64,000 nucleotides of DNA from Punica granatum. Its lineage: Eukaryota; Streptophyta; Magnoliopsida; Myrtales; Lythraceae. Under the pieces are notes generated by a model. That model was given only the letters and a program-made list of their open reading frames with translations, made no database searches and was not told where the DNA came from. Positions 49,940 to 62,497 of this stretch are shown here, piece by piece. Position 1 is the stretch's first letter, and the number at the start of each line of letters is the position of its first letter. The position numbers and the translations under genes were made by a program. The stretch lies in NCBI RefSeq assembly GCF_007655135.1, contig NC_045130.1, forward strand, positions 28,268,605 through 28,332,604, in the 5' to 3' direction.

Positions 49940-51339
49940 GGAGTATCGATTTCGACATCGAGCTGTGCTGTTGAGGATCGTATTAAGAGTGCTGGTCTCT
50001 ATATTGAGAGACTAGGGGTCCATTACTTGGGTAAGTTCTAATTACTCCTTCATGCTGTTTTCCACAGACAAATACAATGAATGGTTCTTCAGGTTTAAGA
50101 AACGGCAAGGACGTAAAGGCATCGGATTCTACCTCCCCGCAGTTTTGCCCTTTAGCGAAGATACATAAAGGTTTCATGAAACAGCTTGATCACCTTTAAC
50201 TTCCCCGACCCCGTAAGGGCTCGAGAACTTCAATTTGTGAAGGGACGTCGAAGGGATTGCTATGATGGCATTTAGAGTCGGACGAAAATGATCGCATTGC
50301 AAGCGGAAAAGAGGTCCACCACTAAGAAATTCACCATGGTGCTGACTTTCTTTTCTCCCTCGCCGAGAACGATGGGCAAAGTGATCGACCCTAATGGCTC
50401 TATGATGTTTCCTGTGAATCCAGGGGTGAGCGAGTAGGGTTGAGATCTTTGGTACCGAGTTGCATGTTTCGAAGGGCGTCCATGAACAATATATCTGCGG
50501 AACTCCCGTTATCTATGAGTATCCGTCGTACATCAAAGCCTCCAATCCGTGTAGTGATTTCAAGAGCGTCATCATGCGGACAGGAGACGTGCTCTGCATT
50601 CTCCTCCTCAAAGCTGATCACCTGATCAGTGATTTCATGTTCCATTTGTCACGTTGGCCCTCCGATCAGCATAACTGGTTGGGCATAAACTTTTCTAGCA
50701 TTTGAACTTTCTCCACTAGATGCGAAACCACCGGCAATCACATGAATTACTCCTCTAGATTCCATAAGCTCCGCAAGTTCCCGTCGTCAATTATCTTTTT
50801 TCTTGTCCCCGCGATCTCTGGTCCCTATCGGGTTGAGGGGGCCTTCTTTCTACTCTTTCTTTCTGATCATTTCTTCTGTATTCTCTACGTGGGGGATTCC
50901 TGTCTCGCTGCCTATCTTCCTTTTGCACGAATGCGCCACGATATCCGGCTTGTATGAGTTTTTCAATCTGCTCCTTTAGGTGACGGCAGTCCTTGGTATG
51001 ATGGCCCCAGGCCTGATGGTATCTGCAGAATGTCCTCTCGACCCAAAAGTTGCTCGTTCTGCGCCTATGGAAGTCGAAGTAGATTCAATCTCTCGATCTC
51101 GCTCAAGACTGCCCCACGAGGTGCGATCAAGGGTGTGAGCCTGTCCAACACATTCTGTGCACGCTTCTCTTCTTTGGACTTCGTTTCGCTTCGCGATTCC
51201 TTTTTTGTCTGACCTGTTTTTCCCTACCCTTTATTCCACGAAGCCAGGGCTTCCTCTGCGGCCATAAACGCTGGGCTCGTTCCGTCATTTCTGCAAAAGC
51301 CGCAACCGGCGTGATGATTTAGAAGCTTTTGGCGAAATC
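49940..51339 (-). pseudogene. Gypsy gag C-terminal part and protease (3' fragment)
   Basis: On the minus strand, after the copia junction: a gag segment (PVAAFAEMTERAQ), a second segment with TPLIAPRGAVLSEIE, the CCHC-type knuckle CRYHQAWGHHTKDC, then a protease with ILIDNGSSADILF (about 50520) and GSITLPIVLGEGEK .. MVNFLVVD (about 50390-50310). The frame shifts repeatedly and has many stops, so this is an old copy. Below about 50200 only weak traces remain (AKLRGGRIRCLY). Confidence 0.75.
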
Positions 51340-53225
51340 TATTGGAAAATCGAGCACGTATGCAGCGGAAAGTTTAATTACGGTAAAAATCAAATTTTTA
51401 TCGCGTGCTCGTTTAATCAAAAACTTCATGATCACATCTTAACATAAGAATCGCCTTCTAAACGAATAGATAACATCACACAATGAATCCATAAGAAAAG
51501 TTACGAACTTTTCACTAACCTTATTGATTCGAGTCGATTAAATTAGCCGTCCAAGTGTCCGACCTCTAGCTCGTCCACACAAGCACGTCTCCACCGAGAT
51601 TAGACTCCTCTCGACCCGTACACTCCGATCTAGGTCACCGATCTCGAACGGAATCGTCACGGAATGAAAGGATCTCTTCAAGGACGCCAAGGACAACACC
51701 GAAACGCCGAATCGGATCCGAGAAGAACTCCGATCAGCCTTGGGAGTTCACGGCAACAACTGTTCAGCCGTCTCTCCTCTTTCCTCTCTTTCTAATATTA
51801 GGGATTTCAATTAATTAACCTCTAGGGTTAACCGTAAGAACATATCTATATATATTCTTACCCTAGGGACTAAAATGCAATTATTAATTAATCCGAATTA
51901 ATTAATAAATCACAAATGAGTTCTCACAATTTAAGTCATCCAATGACTTGCCCTTGTTGTAAGAAAGAAAGATCAAACAAGTCCTTGACACGAGTTTCGA
52001 TCAATAAACGATCTATTTACAGAAACTCTTCACATAAGGAAACTATCGTATTTTCTTAATTAGATTTATCCTTGATATTGAACTCAGTTTCAGGATGTGC
52101 TAGCACCCTTGCAACCACATTGCAAACCTCGTTCGATAATTAATTTCTAATTAACTTCCTTAATTAGAATTAATTCTATTCTCGGTTTAGACACGCTCAA
52201 TGTGTGTGACTAACTAGGTTCATCATCAAATGGCAATGGGATTATAGTATCAACTCATTTGATACTATGAGAAACTCTTTCTGTAACTGAAAGCATAATT
52301 TCCAAAATGCCCTTGGTTCCCAAAGTTCACGAGTGGCACCTAGCAGCATATCGTGACAATCCAAAAGATGACGAATGTATAATTGAAACATTCTGATGAA
52401 CCTCTGATCGTATATACCATGCATTGAATCCCTTCACTACAAGATCCCAATCTAGCCAGAGTTACGGTAAATGCCAAACTCTAAAGCCGATCATATGGAC
52501 TCTCTAATTTCATTCTTAGATCTGTAACACTTGAACAGAAACTATTTTCTATTCAAGTCTATCTACCCCGGCCGAGGATTTCTCGATCCAGAATAAAAAT
52601 CATATGCATAGGACATTTTCCCTGTTTACTCAGGTTAGTGAATCCCGTCTTGATCAGACACCTAACTTCAAGTATAACTAACTAGGACCACTATCTGTCG
52701 AATACTCATGCTAAGCACAAATACATTAGCAGTAGCAAATCCTCATTACATATACTTGAGATAGCGTTCCATCTCAGGTCTAAGGACTATATGCACTAAT
52801 ACGATCTAGATAACATTCATTGACATTAGTAAATTACCGTATGAATGTTATCTGCACGTCACGTTCGACTAGTTATCATATAAGTATCCACATATTTGTC
52901 ATGATAATAGTTATCAAATAGCATGAGACTCACTACTCCATCTTCATTAGTATCTGTATACTAATCATGGAAACAGACAGAGGTAACGATCTATTTGGAG
53001 AAATAATATCCAGTTAAATCTCCTACGATCGTGAACAGTTTAAAGATATTTTTACCGAATTACTTCGTCACTCATATTTTTAACTCTTAAGAATGAAGCA
53101 TTCAAAATATCTTAAGGACTTTATTCTAATAAACATAGACAATATACGAATAATAGAATAAACATTATTGCCATAAAAGGAATTATCCAAATACATAAAT
53201 CAAGCTCTAGGGCATATCACTAACA
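51340..53225 (-). repeat. 3' LTR of the copia element
   Basis: 1,886 bp on the minus strand from TGTTAGTGATATGCCC to CCAATA. Directly preceded by the purine-rich AGTGGGAGAT. Short open frames inside are not genes. Confidence 0.95.
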
Positions 53226-53239
53226 ATCTCCCACTTGCA

Positions 53240-56200
53240 CTAGAGCCACTCAGTACAGTATCTAAGACCCATCTTCTCAAGATGTTTCTCTAGCTGCTGC
53301 TGCGTCATGGCCTTCGTGAGTGAATCAGCGACATTATCTGCTGAAGCTACTTTCTGCACAGCTACATCGCCTCTCCCGATAATCTCTCTGATAATATGAT
53401 ATCTTCTCTCAATGTGTTTGGACTTCTGATGTGACCTCGGTTCCTTTGCCTGAGCAATCGCTCCAGTATTATCACAGTACAACTCTACTGGTGACGATAT
53501 GGAGGGAACAATACCGAGTTCAGTCACAAACTTCCGAATCCAAACTGCCTCCTTCGCTGCATCAGATGCAGCAATATACTCAGCCTCTGTAGTGGAATCT
53601 GCAGTCGTCTCTTGCTTAGAACTCTTCCAGCTAACTGCACCTCCATTACAGGTGAATATATAACCGGAGATAGACTTTCTATCATCCACATCTGATTGAA
53701 AATCAGAATCTGTAAACCCGTCTAGTCTCAACTCACCTCCTCCATATACCAGAACCATATCCTTAGTTCTTCTCAAGTATTTAAGGATGTTCTTGACAGC
53801 AGTCCAATGATCAAGTCCTGGGTTGGATTGATACCTGCTAGTCACACTAACAGCATACGCGATACCCAGCCTTGTACACAGCATAGCATACATCAGGCTA
53901 CCTATAGCCGAAGCATAAGGCACCTGTGCCATCTTCTCTCTCTCATCAGGAGTCTTGGGAGACATCGCTTTAGAGAGATGGATACCGTGTCTCACAGGGA
54001 ACAATCCTCTTTTGGAATCCTGCATGTTGAACCTCTTCAACACCTTATCCAGATACAAGGCTTGGGATAAACCTATCAATCTTTTCAGTCTATCTCTATA
54101 GATCCGAATACCTAGTATATAGGTCGCTTCTCCCAAATCCTTCATGGAGAAAGTATTAGACAACCAGACCTTTACAGAAGTGAGCATACCAACATCATTA
54201 CCCATCAGCAGAATGTCATCCACGTATAATACAAGAAAGGCGATCATGCTCCCACTAGCCTTCTTATACACACATGGTTCATCTTCGTTCTTGATGAAGC
54301 CAAAGGACTTTACGGCCTCATCAAAACGTCGATTCCACCTCCTCGAAGCCTGCTTAAGGCCATAAATGGATCTCTTAAGCTTGCACACCTTGGACTTATC
54401 CTTGGATTCAAAACCCTTGGGTTGGTCCATGAATATGTCTTCCTCAATGTATCTGTTGAGGAATGCGGTCTTGACATCCATCTGTCAAACCTCATAATCA
54501 TAGTGCGCAGCAACGGCTAGCATTATCCTAATGGACTTCAGCATGGCTACAGGCGAGAAAGTCTTCTCATAGTCGACTCCCTGCTTCTGGTGATAACCCT
54601 TCGCTACTAGCCTAGCTTTATAGGTCTCTACCTTTCCATCAGCACCAATCTTCCTCTTGAAAATCCATTTGTTCCCTATAGGTACTACACCTTTAGGAGG
54701 ATCAACAAGATCCCAGACTTGGTTCTTGCTCATGGAGTCCATCTCGGACTTCATGGCCTCTAGCCATTTAGAAGAATCTATATCTGATATAGCTTCCTCA
54801 TAAGTGGTAGGATCATCCCTATGATCATTATCTCCATGAACGAACAACTCTTGTACGTTCTCATGGAGATTAAGGTATCTCGCGGGAGTATGAGTTACCC
54901 TACCAGACCTTCGAGGTTCTGTGACATTCTCAATCTGAATAGATGTCTCAACTGGTTTATCAATGTCCATCGAAATGGGCATCTGATCGGTTGGTGGTAC
55001 TGATGACGCCTCATCAAGTACTATCTGCCTTCCCATGCCGCCTTCCTGGACAAACTGTTTCTCCAAAAAGATCGCATCTTTACTAATAACAACCCTTTGC
55101 TCAGTAGGGAAATAAAAATAGTATCCAAGGCTGTCACTTGGATAACCAACAAACCTGCCTTTCTCGGACCGGGTTTCCAACTTATCGGTCTTCTGTTTCT
55201 TAATGAATGCAGGACAACCCCAAATCTTAACGTGCTTAAGACTAGGTGTTCTACCATTTCATATCTCATATGGAGTGGCAGAGACCGACTTGCTTGGAAT
55301 TCTGTTAAGCAAGTAACACGCGGTTTGCAACGCATATCCCCACATCGAAATTGGGAGATCTGTATAGCTCATCATCGACCGAACCATGTCCAACAAGGTA
55401 CGGTTCCTCCTTTCAAAAACTCCATTCAACTGTGGTGTTCCTGGTGGAGTAAATTGAGAAACAATACCGTGTTCCTTTAGGAAGTCACCAAACTCAGTAC
55501 TCATGTACTCTCCTCCTCGATCAGATCGATGAGTCTTGATGCTCTTTCCTTTCTACTTCTTTACTTCAGCCTTGAATTCCTTGAACTTTTCAAAGGATTC
55601 GTGTTTATACTTCATAAGATAAACATACCCAAAACGAGAATAATCATCGATAAAGGTGATGAAGTAGGAATATCCACCCCTAGTCACTTCACTAAATGGA
55701 CCACACACATCACTATGTATGAGTTCTAAAACTTCCTTAGCCCTCTCCATTTGTCCCACAAATGGAGTCCTAGTCATCTTGCCTTTAAGACAAGACTCGC
55801 AAGTTGAATTGGGTTCAGAACCCAATGGAACTATAAGTCTCATCTTCTCCAACTTACTTATCCTATCATTTGCAACATGCCCTAGTCTAAGGTGCTAAAG
55901 TTGCTTTAGACTTGGAATAGATTCGGATATGGTGTTGATCTCAATCATGTTCGAAATCGTTTCATTTCTAGCTCTAAGATAATAAAGGCCATCGTGTAAA
56001 TAACCAACGCCAATAACTTTATTACCATAATAAATGTTGCAAACATCATGTCTGAAATCAAACAAGTATCCACTCCTAGTCAAACTAGAAACAGAAATAA
56101 TGTTCCGATAGGCGTTTGGTAAAACTAAAACACGATCTAGAAATAAAACATGTCCATTCAGATGTAATGAAGTCAACCCCATAGCTTTGGCTGCAACACT

Positions 56201-57226
56201 TGCTCCATTGCCGATCTTTAAGCAGACTTCATTCCTTCCAAGGACCCTACTGCTTGCTAGCCCCTGCATAGAGGTACAAATGTGTGAGCTTGCACCAGTA
56301 TCAAGAACCCAAGCTGTAGATGAGCTATATGAACCATTGGAACTAACATAACAAAAGATAGACATACCTTCTAAAGGTTTCTTTCCCTTATTTGCCTTCA
56401 ACGAGGCGAGGTACTGCTGACAGTTCCTCTTCCAATGTCCATTCTTGCCGCAGTGGAAACAAGTTCCCTTATCCGCAGCAACCTTTGCCTTGCCCTTATT
56501 CTTGGACACCCCTGTTGACTGCTGAGGAACAGAACCTTTCTTGGATTTCTTATTCTTCTTCCCAGTCTTACTGGAAGAAGTACCAGCCACAAGAACGACT
56601 TCCTTATCCTTCCTTTTGTTGTTCATAGCATTCTGTGCAGTGACCAACATGTTCAGCAGCTCAGACAACGAACATGATAACTTGTTCATGTGAAAGTTCA
56701 CAATGAACCCCGAGAAAGAATTTGGGAGAGACTAAAGAACTAAATCCACATGGAGTTCTTTGTCCATCTGGAACTCAAGCTTCTCAAGCTGTTGAATCAA
56801 CCTGATCATCTTCTGCACATGAGCTGCGACTTCAATTCCCTCCTGCATTCTCGCACGGAACAATTCCTTCGATATCTCATATCGTGCAGTCCTGCTATTC
56901 TCCCCATAGAGCTCCCTGAGATTCTTCAAGATCTCACGAGAACTCTTCATGTTCTCATGCTGCTTCTGCAACTCATTGCTCATGGAAGCAAGCATATAGC
57001 AGCCAACCTTCGTGTCATCAACAGACCACTGATCATATGCGTCATGCTGATCACTCGTAGCATCCCCGCCAGGGAGTTCAATCTCCTGAGTCTCCAGGAT
57101 ATATCCCAGAGCCTCCATGTTTAGGACAATGTTCAGGTTACGGAGCCTGTCCGAAAAGTTAGGCCCAGTGAGCCTATTATCATTCAGTATGCACGAGAGA
57201 GGATTCATAGATTTCATACTTATCAT
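53240..57226 (-). pseudogene. Ty1/copia gag-pol polyprotein with five in-frame stops
   Basis: One frame of 1,328 codon positions runs from an ATG at 57226 to the stop at 53240. In order: gag (LTGPNF, then CCHC knuckle CFHCGKNGHWKRNC at about 56461), protease (VLDTGASSHIC, about 56302), integrase (HLRLGHV .. CESCLKGK, HSDVCGPF, RSDRGGEY, NGVFERRN), RT (MDVKTAFLN, then YVDDILL at about 54226) and RNase H (DSDF, STTEAEY, CDNTGAI). The catalytic residues I can see are intact. Stops lie at 56732-56734 (TAG), 55895-55897 (TAG), 55553-55555 (TAG), 55259-55261 (TGA) and 54485-54487 (TGA). All fit a Gln or Trp codon changed by one transition. It cannot make full-length protein but could still be mobilised by a relative. 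Confidence 0.95.
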
Positions 57227-57399
57227 GACTGCAGAAAATAACAAGATAAAATTAATGAATTTATGTATATATAACCATAATGACCATGGAATTTCTATCA
57301 AAATGGTCTCCCACTATCTTTTCGAATCCTACACTTCCAAAATAGGAAACGGGAATCCTAATCGAGAAAAATTCCTAGCGGGTGATTGAATTCTCATAA

Positions 57400-57620
57400 A
57401 ATACTAATTCCCTCAGGTACCTGCCATTATTGGAAACAAGTATTCTACAAGTAAACAACTCTTTATTCAGTACATCTCTATGTATGGCTCAATCAATTCG
57501 GCTCCTAGTACTCTGGACCTCAGGTGCCTGCCGTTATTGGTCCATTATACATAGTTAAGTCTAACCCACCAAACCCTAGATATCAGCTACCTCAGGTGCC
57601 TGCCATTATTGGCAACTGAC
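57400..57620. repeat. Three spaced 23-bp repeats in the copia leader
   Basis: CCTCAGGTGCCTGCC followed by ATTATTGG (one or two variants per copy) occurs at 57411-57433, 57518-57540 and 57590-57612. It lies between the primer-binding site and gag, in the untranslated leader, where RNA packaging and dimerisation signals lie in LTR elements. Confidence 0.8.
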
Positions 57621-58658
57621 AATCTAAAACATCACATGTTTTAAAACATTCATGCAAAAAGATCTCTTAGTCTGTCTCGTGCCCCCGTGTGTCCACGACC
57701 GACAACGAAACAAATTAAAACTCTCTGAAGAATGCTTTGGTGGAGAGCCATGACAGAGGTTCGCAACCTCATGCCATTCTCGACTTAATATTTTAATTTG
57801 GAAGATTTTCTTTAAGGTGACCTAATTACTATTCGGTTTCACTTTGTACATTATCCGTATTCACACATCACATGCATAAATATGTACTCGGAATCTATAA
57901 AAACATGATCATGGACTTACTATTAGCCTAATCCTAGAGCCACAAGAATCAAGCAAAAATTTCCTAAAGTCCATAATCACACACCATGCTCGAAATTTAT
58001 AAAAGGAAACTAATAGCATAAAAGGAAATAAATTTCATGCCAAATTTGTAACTCTTTACAAAATATCCAAATATCACATATTAGGAAATTTCCAATTTTG
58101 AAAAATATACAAGTTATCATATATCTAGTGTATCTTCAAAATTCCTTTTTAATATCAAATATCAAATTTCTAATCTCATTAGTATAGGATATCAAATATC
58201 CAATTTCCATAAAATCAAATTTTATGAAAACAATTTTTGGTAATTAATTGTTTAGGAAATCTAATTTCCAAAATAGCAAAAATTGCTCGTTATGCCATTG
58301 TTACGGACTCGGAATGACCCGCCACACTTCCGCCATTACAGCCATGTTCTGACCGAGAAGAACAGCTATCAGCAAAACATGCCGGCAACTCTTAGCCGCT
58401 ATTCTTCGCACAGATGTCCAGCAATTAGCATTAGCCACCAGACAACCTAGCAACCCGTGAGCAGCAACCAAAAATTTTCTTCATCCACCAAGCAGCAGCA
58501 GTTATTCAGCCGAGAAAATCAATCTAATCGTATTGTCTAGGCCGGTCACGAAAACAATTTCCATGCCCCATTCGATATCGATTTATCAAACAATTTAATA
58601 AATCACAATCAACCACCAAAATTATGCACAATACATGTATCTAATCGTATAGAAGGGT
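57620..58658 (-). other. Untranslated leader of the copia element
   Basis: AT-rich region between the primer-binding site and gag with no open frame of note. The total leader of about 1.4 kb is long for a copia element. Confidence 0.6.
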
Positions 58659-58659
58659 G

Positions 58660-58671
58660 GCTCTGATACCA
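58660..58671 (-). other. tRNA-Met primer-binding site of the copia element
   Basis: TGGTATCAGAGC on the minus strand, one base inside the 5' LTR end. Confidence 0.95.
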
Positions 58672-58672
58672 C

Positions 58673-60557
58673 TATTGGAAAATCGAGCACGTACGCAGCG
58701 GAAAGTTTAATTACGGTAAAAATCAAATTTTTGTCGCGTGCTCGTTTAATCAAAAACTTCAAGATCACATCTTGACATAAGAATCGCCTTCTAAACGAAT
58801 AGATAACATCACACAATGAATCCATAAGAAAAGTTACGAACTTTTCACTAACCTTATTGATTCGAGTCGATCAAATTAGCCGTCCAAGTGTCCGACCTCT
58901 AGCTCGTCCACACAAGCACGTCTCCACCGAGATTAGACTCCTCTCGACACGTACACTTCGATCTAGGTCACCGATCTCGAACGGAATCGTCACGGAATGA
59001 AAGGATCTCTTCAAGGACGCCAAGGACAACACCGAAACGCCGAATCGGATCCGAGAAGAACTCCGATCAGCCTTGGGAGTTCACGGCAACAACTGTTCAG
59101 CCGTCTCTCCTCTTTCCTCTCTTTCTAATATTAGGGTTTTCAATTAATTAACCTCTAGGGTTAACCGTAAGAACATATCTATATATATTCTTACCCGAGG
59201 GACTAAAATGCAATTATTAATTAATCCGAATTAATTAATAAATCACAAATGAGTCCTCACAATTTAAGTCATCCAATGACTTGCCCTTGTTGTAAGAAAG
59301 AAAGATCAAACAAGTCCTTGACACGAGTTTCGATCAATAGACGATCTATTTACAGAAACTCTTCAAATAAGGAAACTGTCGTATTTCCTTAATTAGATTT
59401 ATCCTTGATATTGAACTCAGTTTCAGGATGTGCTAGCACCCTTGCAACCACATTGCAAACCTCGTTCGATAATTAATTTCTAATTAACTTCCTTAATTAG
59501 AATTAATTCTATTCTCGGTTTAGACACGCTCAATGTGTGTGACTAACTAGGTTCATCATCAAATGGCAATGGGATTATAGTATCAACTCATTTGATACTA
59601 CGAGAAACTCTTTCTGTAACCGAAAGCATAATTCCCAAAATGCTCTTGGTTCCCAAAGTTCACGAGTGACACCTAGCAGCATATCATGACAATCCAAAAG
59701 ATGACGAATGTATAATTGAAACATTCTGATGAACCTCTGATCGTATATACCATGCATTGAATCCCTTCACTACAAGATCCCAATCTAGCCAGAGTTACGG
59801 TAAATGCCAAACTCTAAAGCCGATCATATGGACTCTCTAATTTCATTCTTAGATCTGTAGCACTTGAACAGAAACTATTTTCTATTCAAGTCTATCTACC
59901 CCGGCCGAGAATTTCTCGATCCAGAATAAAAATCATATCCATAGGACATTTTCCCTGTTTACTCAGGTTAGTGAATCCCGTCTTGATCAACACCTAACTC
60001 CAAGTATAACTAACTAGGACCACTATCTGCCGAATACTCACGCTAAGCACAAATACATTAGCAGTAGCAAATCCTAATTACATATACTTGAGATAGCGTT
60101 CCATCTCAGGTCTAAGGACTATATGCACTAATACGATCCAGATAACATTCATTGACATTAGTAAATTACCGTATGAATGTTATTTGCACGTCACGTTCGA
60201 CTAGTTATCATATAAGTATCCACATATCTGTCATGATAACAGTTATCAAATCGCATGAGACTCACTACTCCATCTTCATTAGTATCTGTATACTAATCAT
60301 GAAAACAGACAGAGGTAACGATCTATCTGGAGAAATAATGTCTAGTTAAATCTCCTACGATCATGAACAGTTTAAAGATATTTTTACCGAATTACTTCGT
60401 CACTCATATTTTTAACTCTTAAGAATGAAGCATTCAAAATATTTTAAGAACTTTATTCTAATAAACATAGACAATATACGAATAATAGAATAAACATTAT
60501 TGCCATAAAAGAAATTATCCAAATATATAAATCAAGCTTTAGTGCATATCACTAACA
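58673..60557 (-). repeat. 5' LTR of the copia element
   Basis: 1,885 bp, near-identical to the 3' LTR. Begins TGTTAGTGATATGCAC on the minus strand, at the junction with gypsy gag. Confidence 0.95.
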
Positions 60558-61200
60558 AAATCTCCGTTTCTGAGTCCTCTTTGAAATGCCGACATTGCCT
60601 CTCATTGAGAAAACCCATCAATTCCAGCTACCACTTTGCAAAAGCGGTTATACCATTGTCCATTTCGTTTTCCTTTTGTTCCATGGAAAAGAGTTCTGAA
60701 ACGTCGCACTTGATTCGACAGATGCTCGCCAATCGTTCCACGAATCTGTCACGTAGTTGCATGCTCGTGGATCGGCGTACATTGGGGCCTTTCCTCGCTC
60801 GTTCCTGAAATTAGACTGATTACACCCAAAAATTGCGATCCCGCCATCATGATCTGGTACAGGCTCTACGTGCCAACCGTTTCCCCCAGGGATTCGTCCA
60901 GGGAAGTGATCATCCAACGGATCGTTCTCTGCAGGGCGTCTCCTGTAGGGTGTACTTTCTGAGACCGCATCTCTTTCTTCTTGGTTAGTAGCCGCGTTTG
61001 TTTTCGGCGGAATTTCCTCACGTATTTTTCCCGCGAGGATGTTGGCTTGTTGATTAATCAAACTTTCAACCGCGACACGTACTTATGCAGGGAGAGTCTC
61101 CAGAAGTCTCTCAGGATTCGAAGTTTCTCCCCCTGCCGGAGATCCGTGTGGACGAGGTTGTTCTTCGTTCCCTTGACGAGCAGTTGATCGAGCCTCTTTG
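60558..61200 (-). pseudogene. Gypsy gag N-terminal part (5' fragment)
   Basis: An open segment (61061-60648) contains INQQANILAGKIREEIPP and TPYRRRPAENDPLDDHFPG, then frames continue to SAFQRGLRNGDF at the copia junction, where the gag core resumes at 51339. Upstream (61200-61065) reads ARQGNEEQPRPHGSPAGG. The order and the acidic-basic character fit the N-terminal part of plant gypsy gag. A stop near 61085 and frame changes near 60640 break it. Confidence 0.7.
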
Positions 61201-62414
61201 TCAAATTTTATTGACTGTAATCACATCTAGTTCATAATTTAATAAATTTATATACTAATTAAGCTCATCAAAATATATTCCAATATAAGAAATATTAAGT
61301 TTGGCTTACAATAACATTGAAATGATACTTGAATTATAATATTCAAAAAGAATTACTTATCACGATTTAAAATAATTGTGAATTATATCTGATGGTTATA
61401 TATATGTCCCTACAAATATTTAGAAAAATTTGTTAGAATATAAAATCAATGATTATACTCTAAGATCCTATATATATAACATATATAGTTCCTTCGATTG
61501 CTCTGGATGACATGCATGGAAAACAAATTAACGAAAAATATGATTGATGATAAGAGCAAAATTTTTGAAGGATAATTAAAAAATTTGGCTAGAGTTTAAT
61601 ATAGAAAAGAAGGGTATATGCTGCAAACACATGCCTGCCACACTCACTTTCTAAGTGTATTCTGTGTCAAAATTAAAGTCTTTGGTCCGATTGTTTATAA
61701 TGGAGAAAATTCACTATTTAGAGAGTTTTACTCATGGGCTAGCCGAATGAACTTAGGTTATTTAAAACTCATTGTAATTTGAGATATTAAATGATAAAAA
61801 AACAATAAAAATTGAAATTCTAAAAAAAATTGGATGGATCCCGACTCGCCCAATGCATTTAGCAAATGGGATGATCGAGTTTGATCAATGCGATTAGGGA
61901 AAAATCCACGACTGCAGAGTTTTAGAGTCGACCCAACTTGCATTTAATTAATTGGGACTCTTGGGATTAGAAATATCAGGCGGTGACATTAGAATTATTT
62001 AAAAAACAGAAAAGAAAGTGGGGGTGGATCCGGCCTGGTGGAAAAATGACCCTGCTCGTCGAATGCATTAAGCGTGGGACAAATAGGAAGAGACGACTTA
62101 AATCGATCATATATTAGAATAGCTTCTGGAATGAATCGTAATTATTGAAATTACAAAATTTTAAAAAATGAGTTTTTGATAGTTAAATAAGAAATTTTAA
62201 GAAAAAAGAAAAAGAAGAAGTGAACGAGTGAAGAAAATGACCTCCCTTGCCACGAGGAGTCCGATACGGAGTATGGACCGTTAATAATTATCTTTACAAT
62301 AAAATAATATATATTTATATACCTGAAAGATGAAATCTCATCTACCGACAGAAAATCTTCTGTGTCATCAGGTCTGTTTCATAAACCAAAGGAGAGACGT
62401 GACATAAGACGGGC
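61201..62414. other. Gene-free AT-rich DNA
   Basis: No gene and no 5' LTR of the gypsy remnant was found here. A minus-strand frame at 61758-61943 is unsupported. Confidence 0.45.
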
Positions 62415-62497
62415 ATGGCCCCAGAAAATGGCATATTGCAGGAGGAGAAGACACATAACAATATTCTAGACTGCACCTCGCCATTTTCTGGGGCCAT
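62415..62497. repeat. Perfect 18-bp inverted repeat, 47-base loop
   Basis: ATGGCCCCAGAAAATGGC (62415-62432) is exactly matched in reverse complement by GCCATTTTCTGGGGCCAT (62480-62497). A transcript would form a stable stem with a 47-nt loop. It might be a small-RNA precursor, a regulatory hairpin or a remnant of a small inverted duplication. Confidence 0.85.

Larger units (their letters stand above)
51340..60557 (-). mobile_element. Complete Ty1/copia LTR retrotransposon, 9.2 kb
   Basis: Two LTRs of about 1,885 bp bound the element (51340-53225 and 58673-60557). The target duplication AAATC is exact (51335-51339 and 60558-60562). On the minus strand the order is 5' LTR (right-hand copy), tRNA-Met primer-binding site, leader, gag, protease, integrase, RT, RNase H, polypurine tract (AGTGGGAGAT) and 3' LTR; integrase before RT defines Ty1/copia. 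The single long reading frame is closed by five in-frame stops but has no frameshift. By eye the LTRs differ at roughly two bases per hundred, so insertion was recent on an evolutionary scale. The LTR ends read TGTTAG .. CCAATA, a TG..TA pair and not the usual TG..CA. Confidence 0.97.
49940..61200 (-). mobile_element. Old Ty3/gypsy remnant (gag-protease), split by a copia insertion
   Basis: Gag and protease fragments on the minus strand lie at 61200-60558 and 51339-50000, and read as one gene once the copia element and one AAATC copy are removed. No LTR, RT or integrase of this element is visible, so only the 5' coding third survives. The zinc-finger phrase (CRYHQAWGHHTKDC) and the protease phrase (LIDNGSSADILF) are typical, from memory, of the Tat/Ogre/Athila groups. 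Confidence 0.8.
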
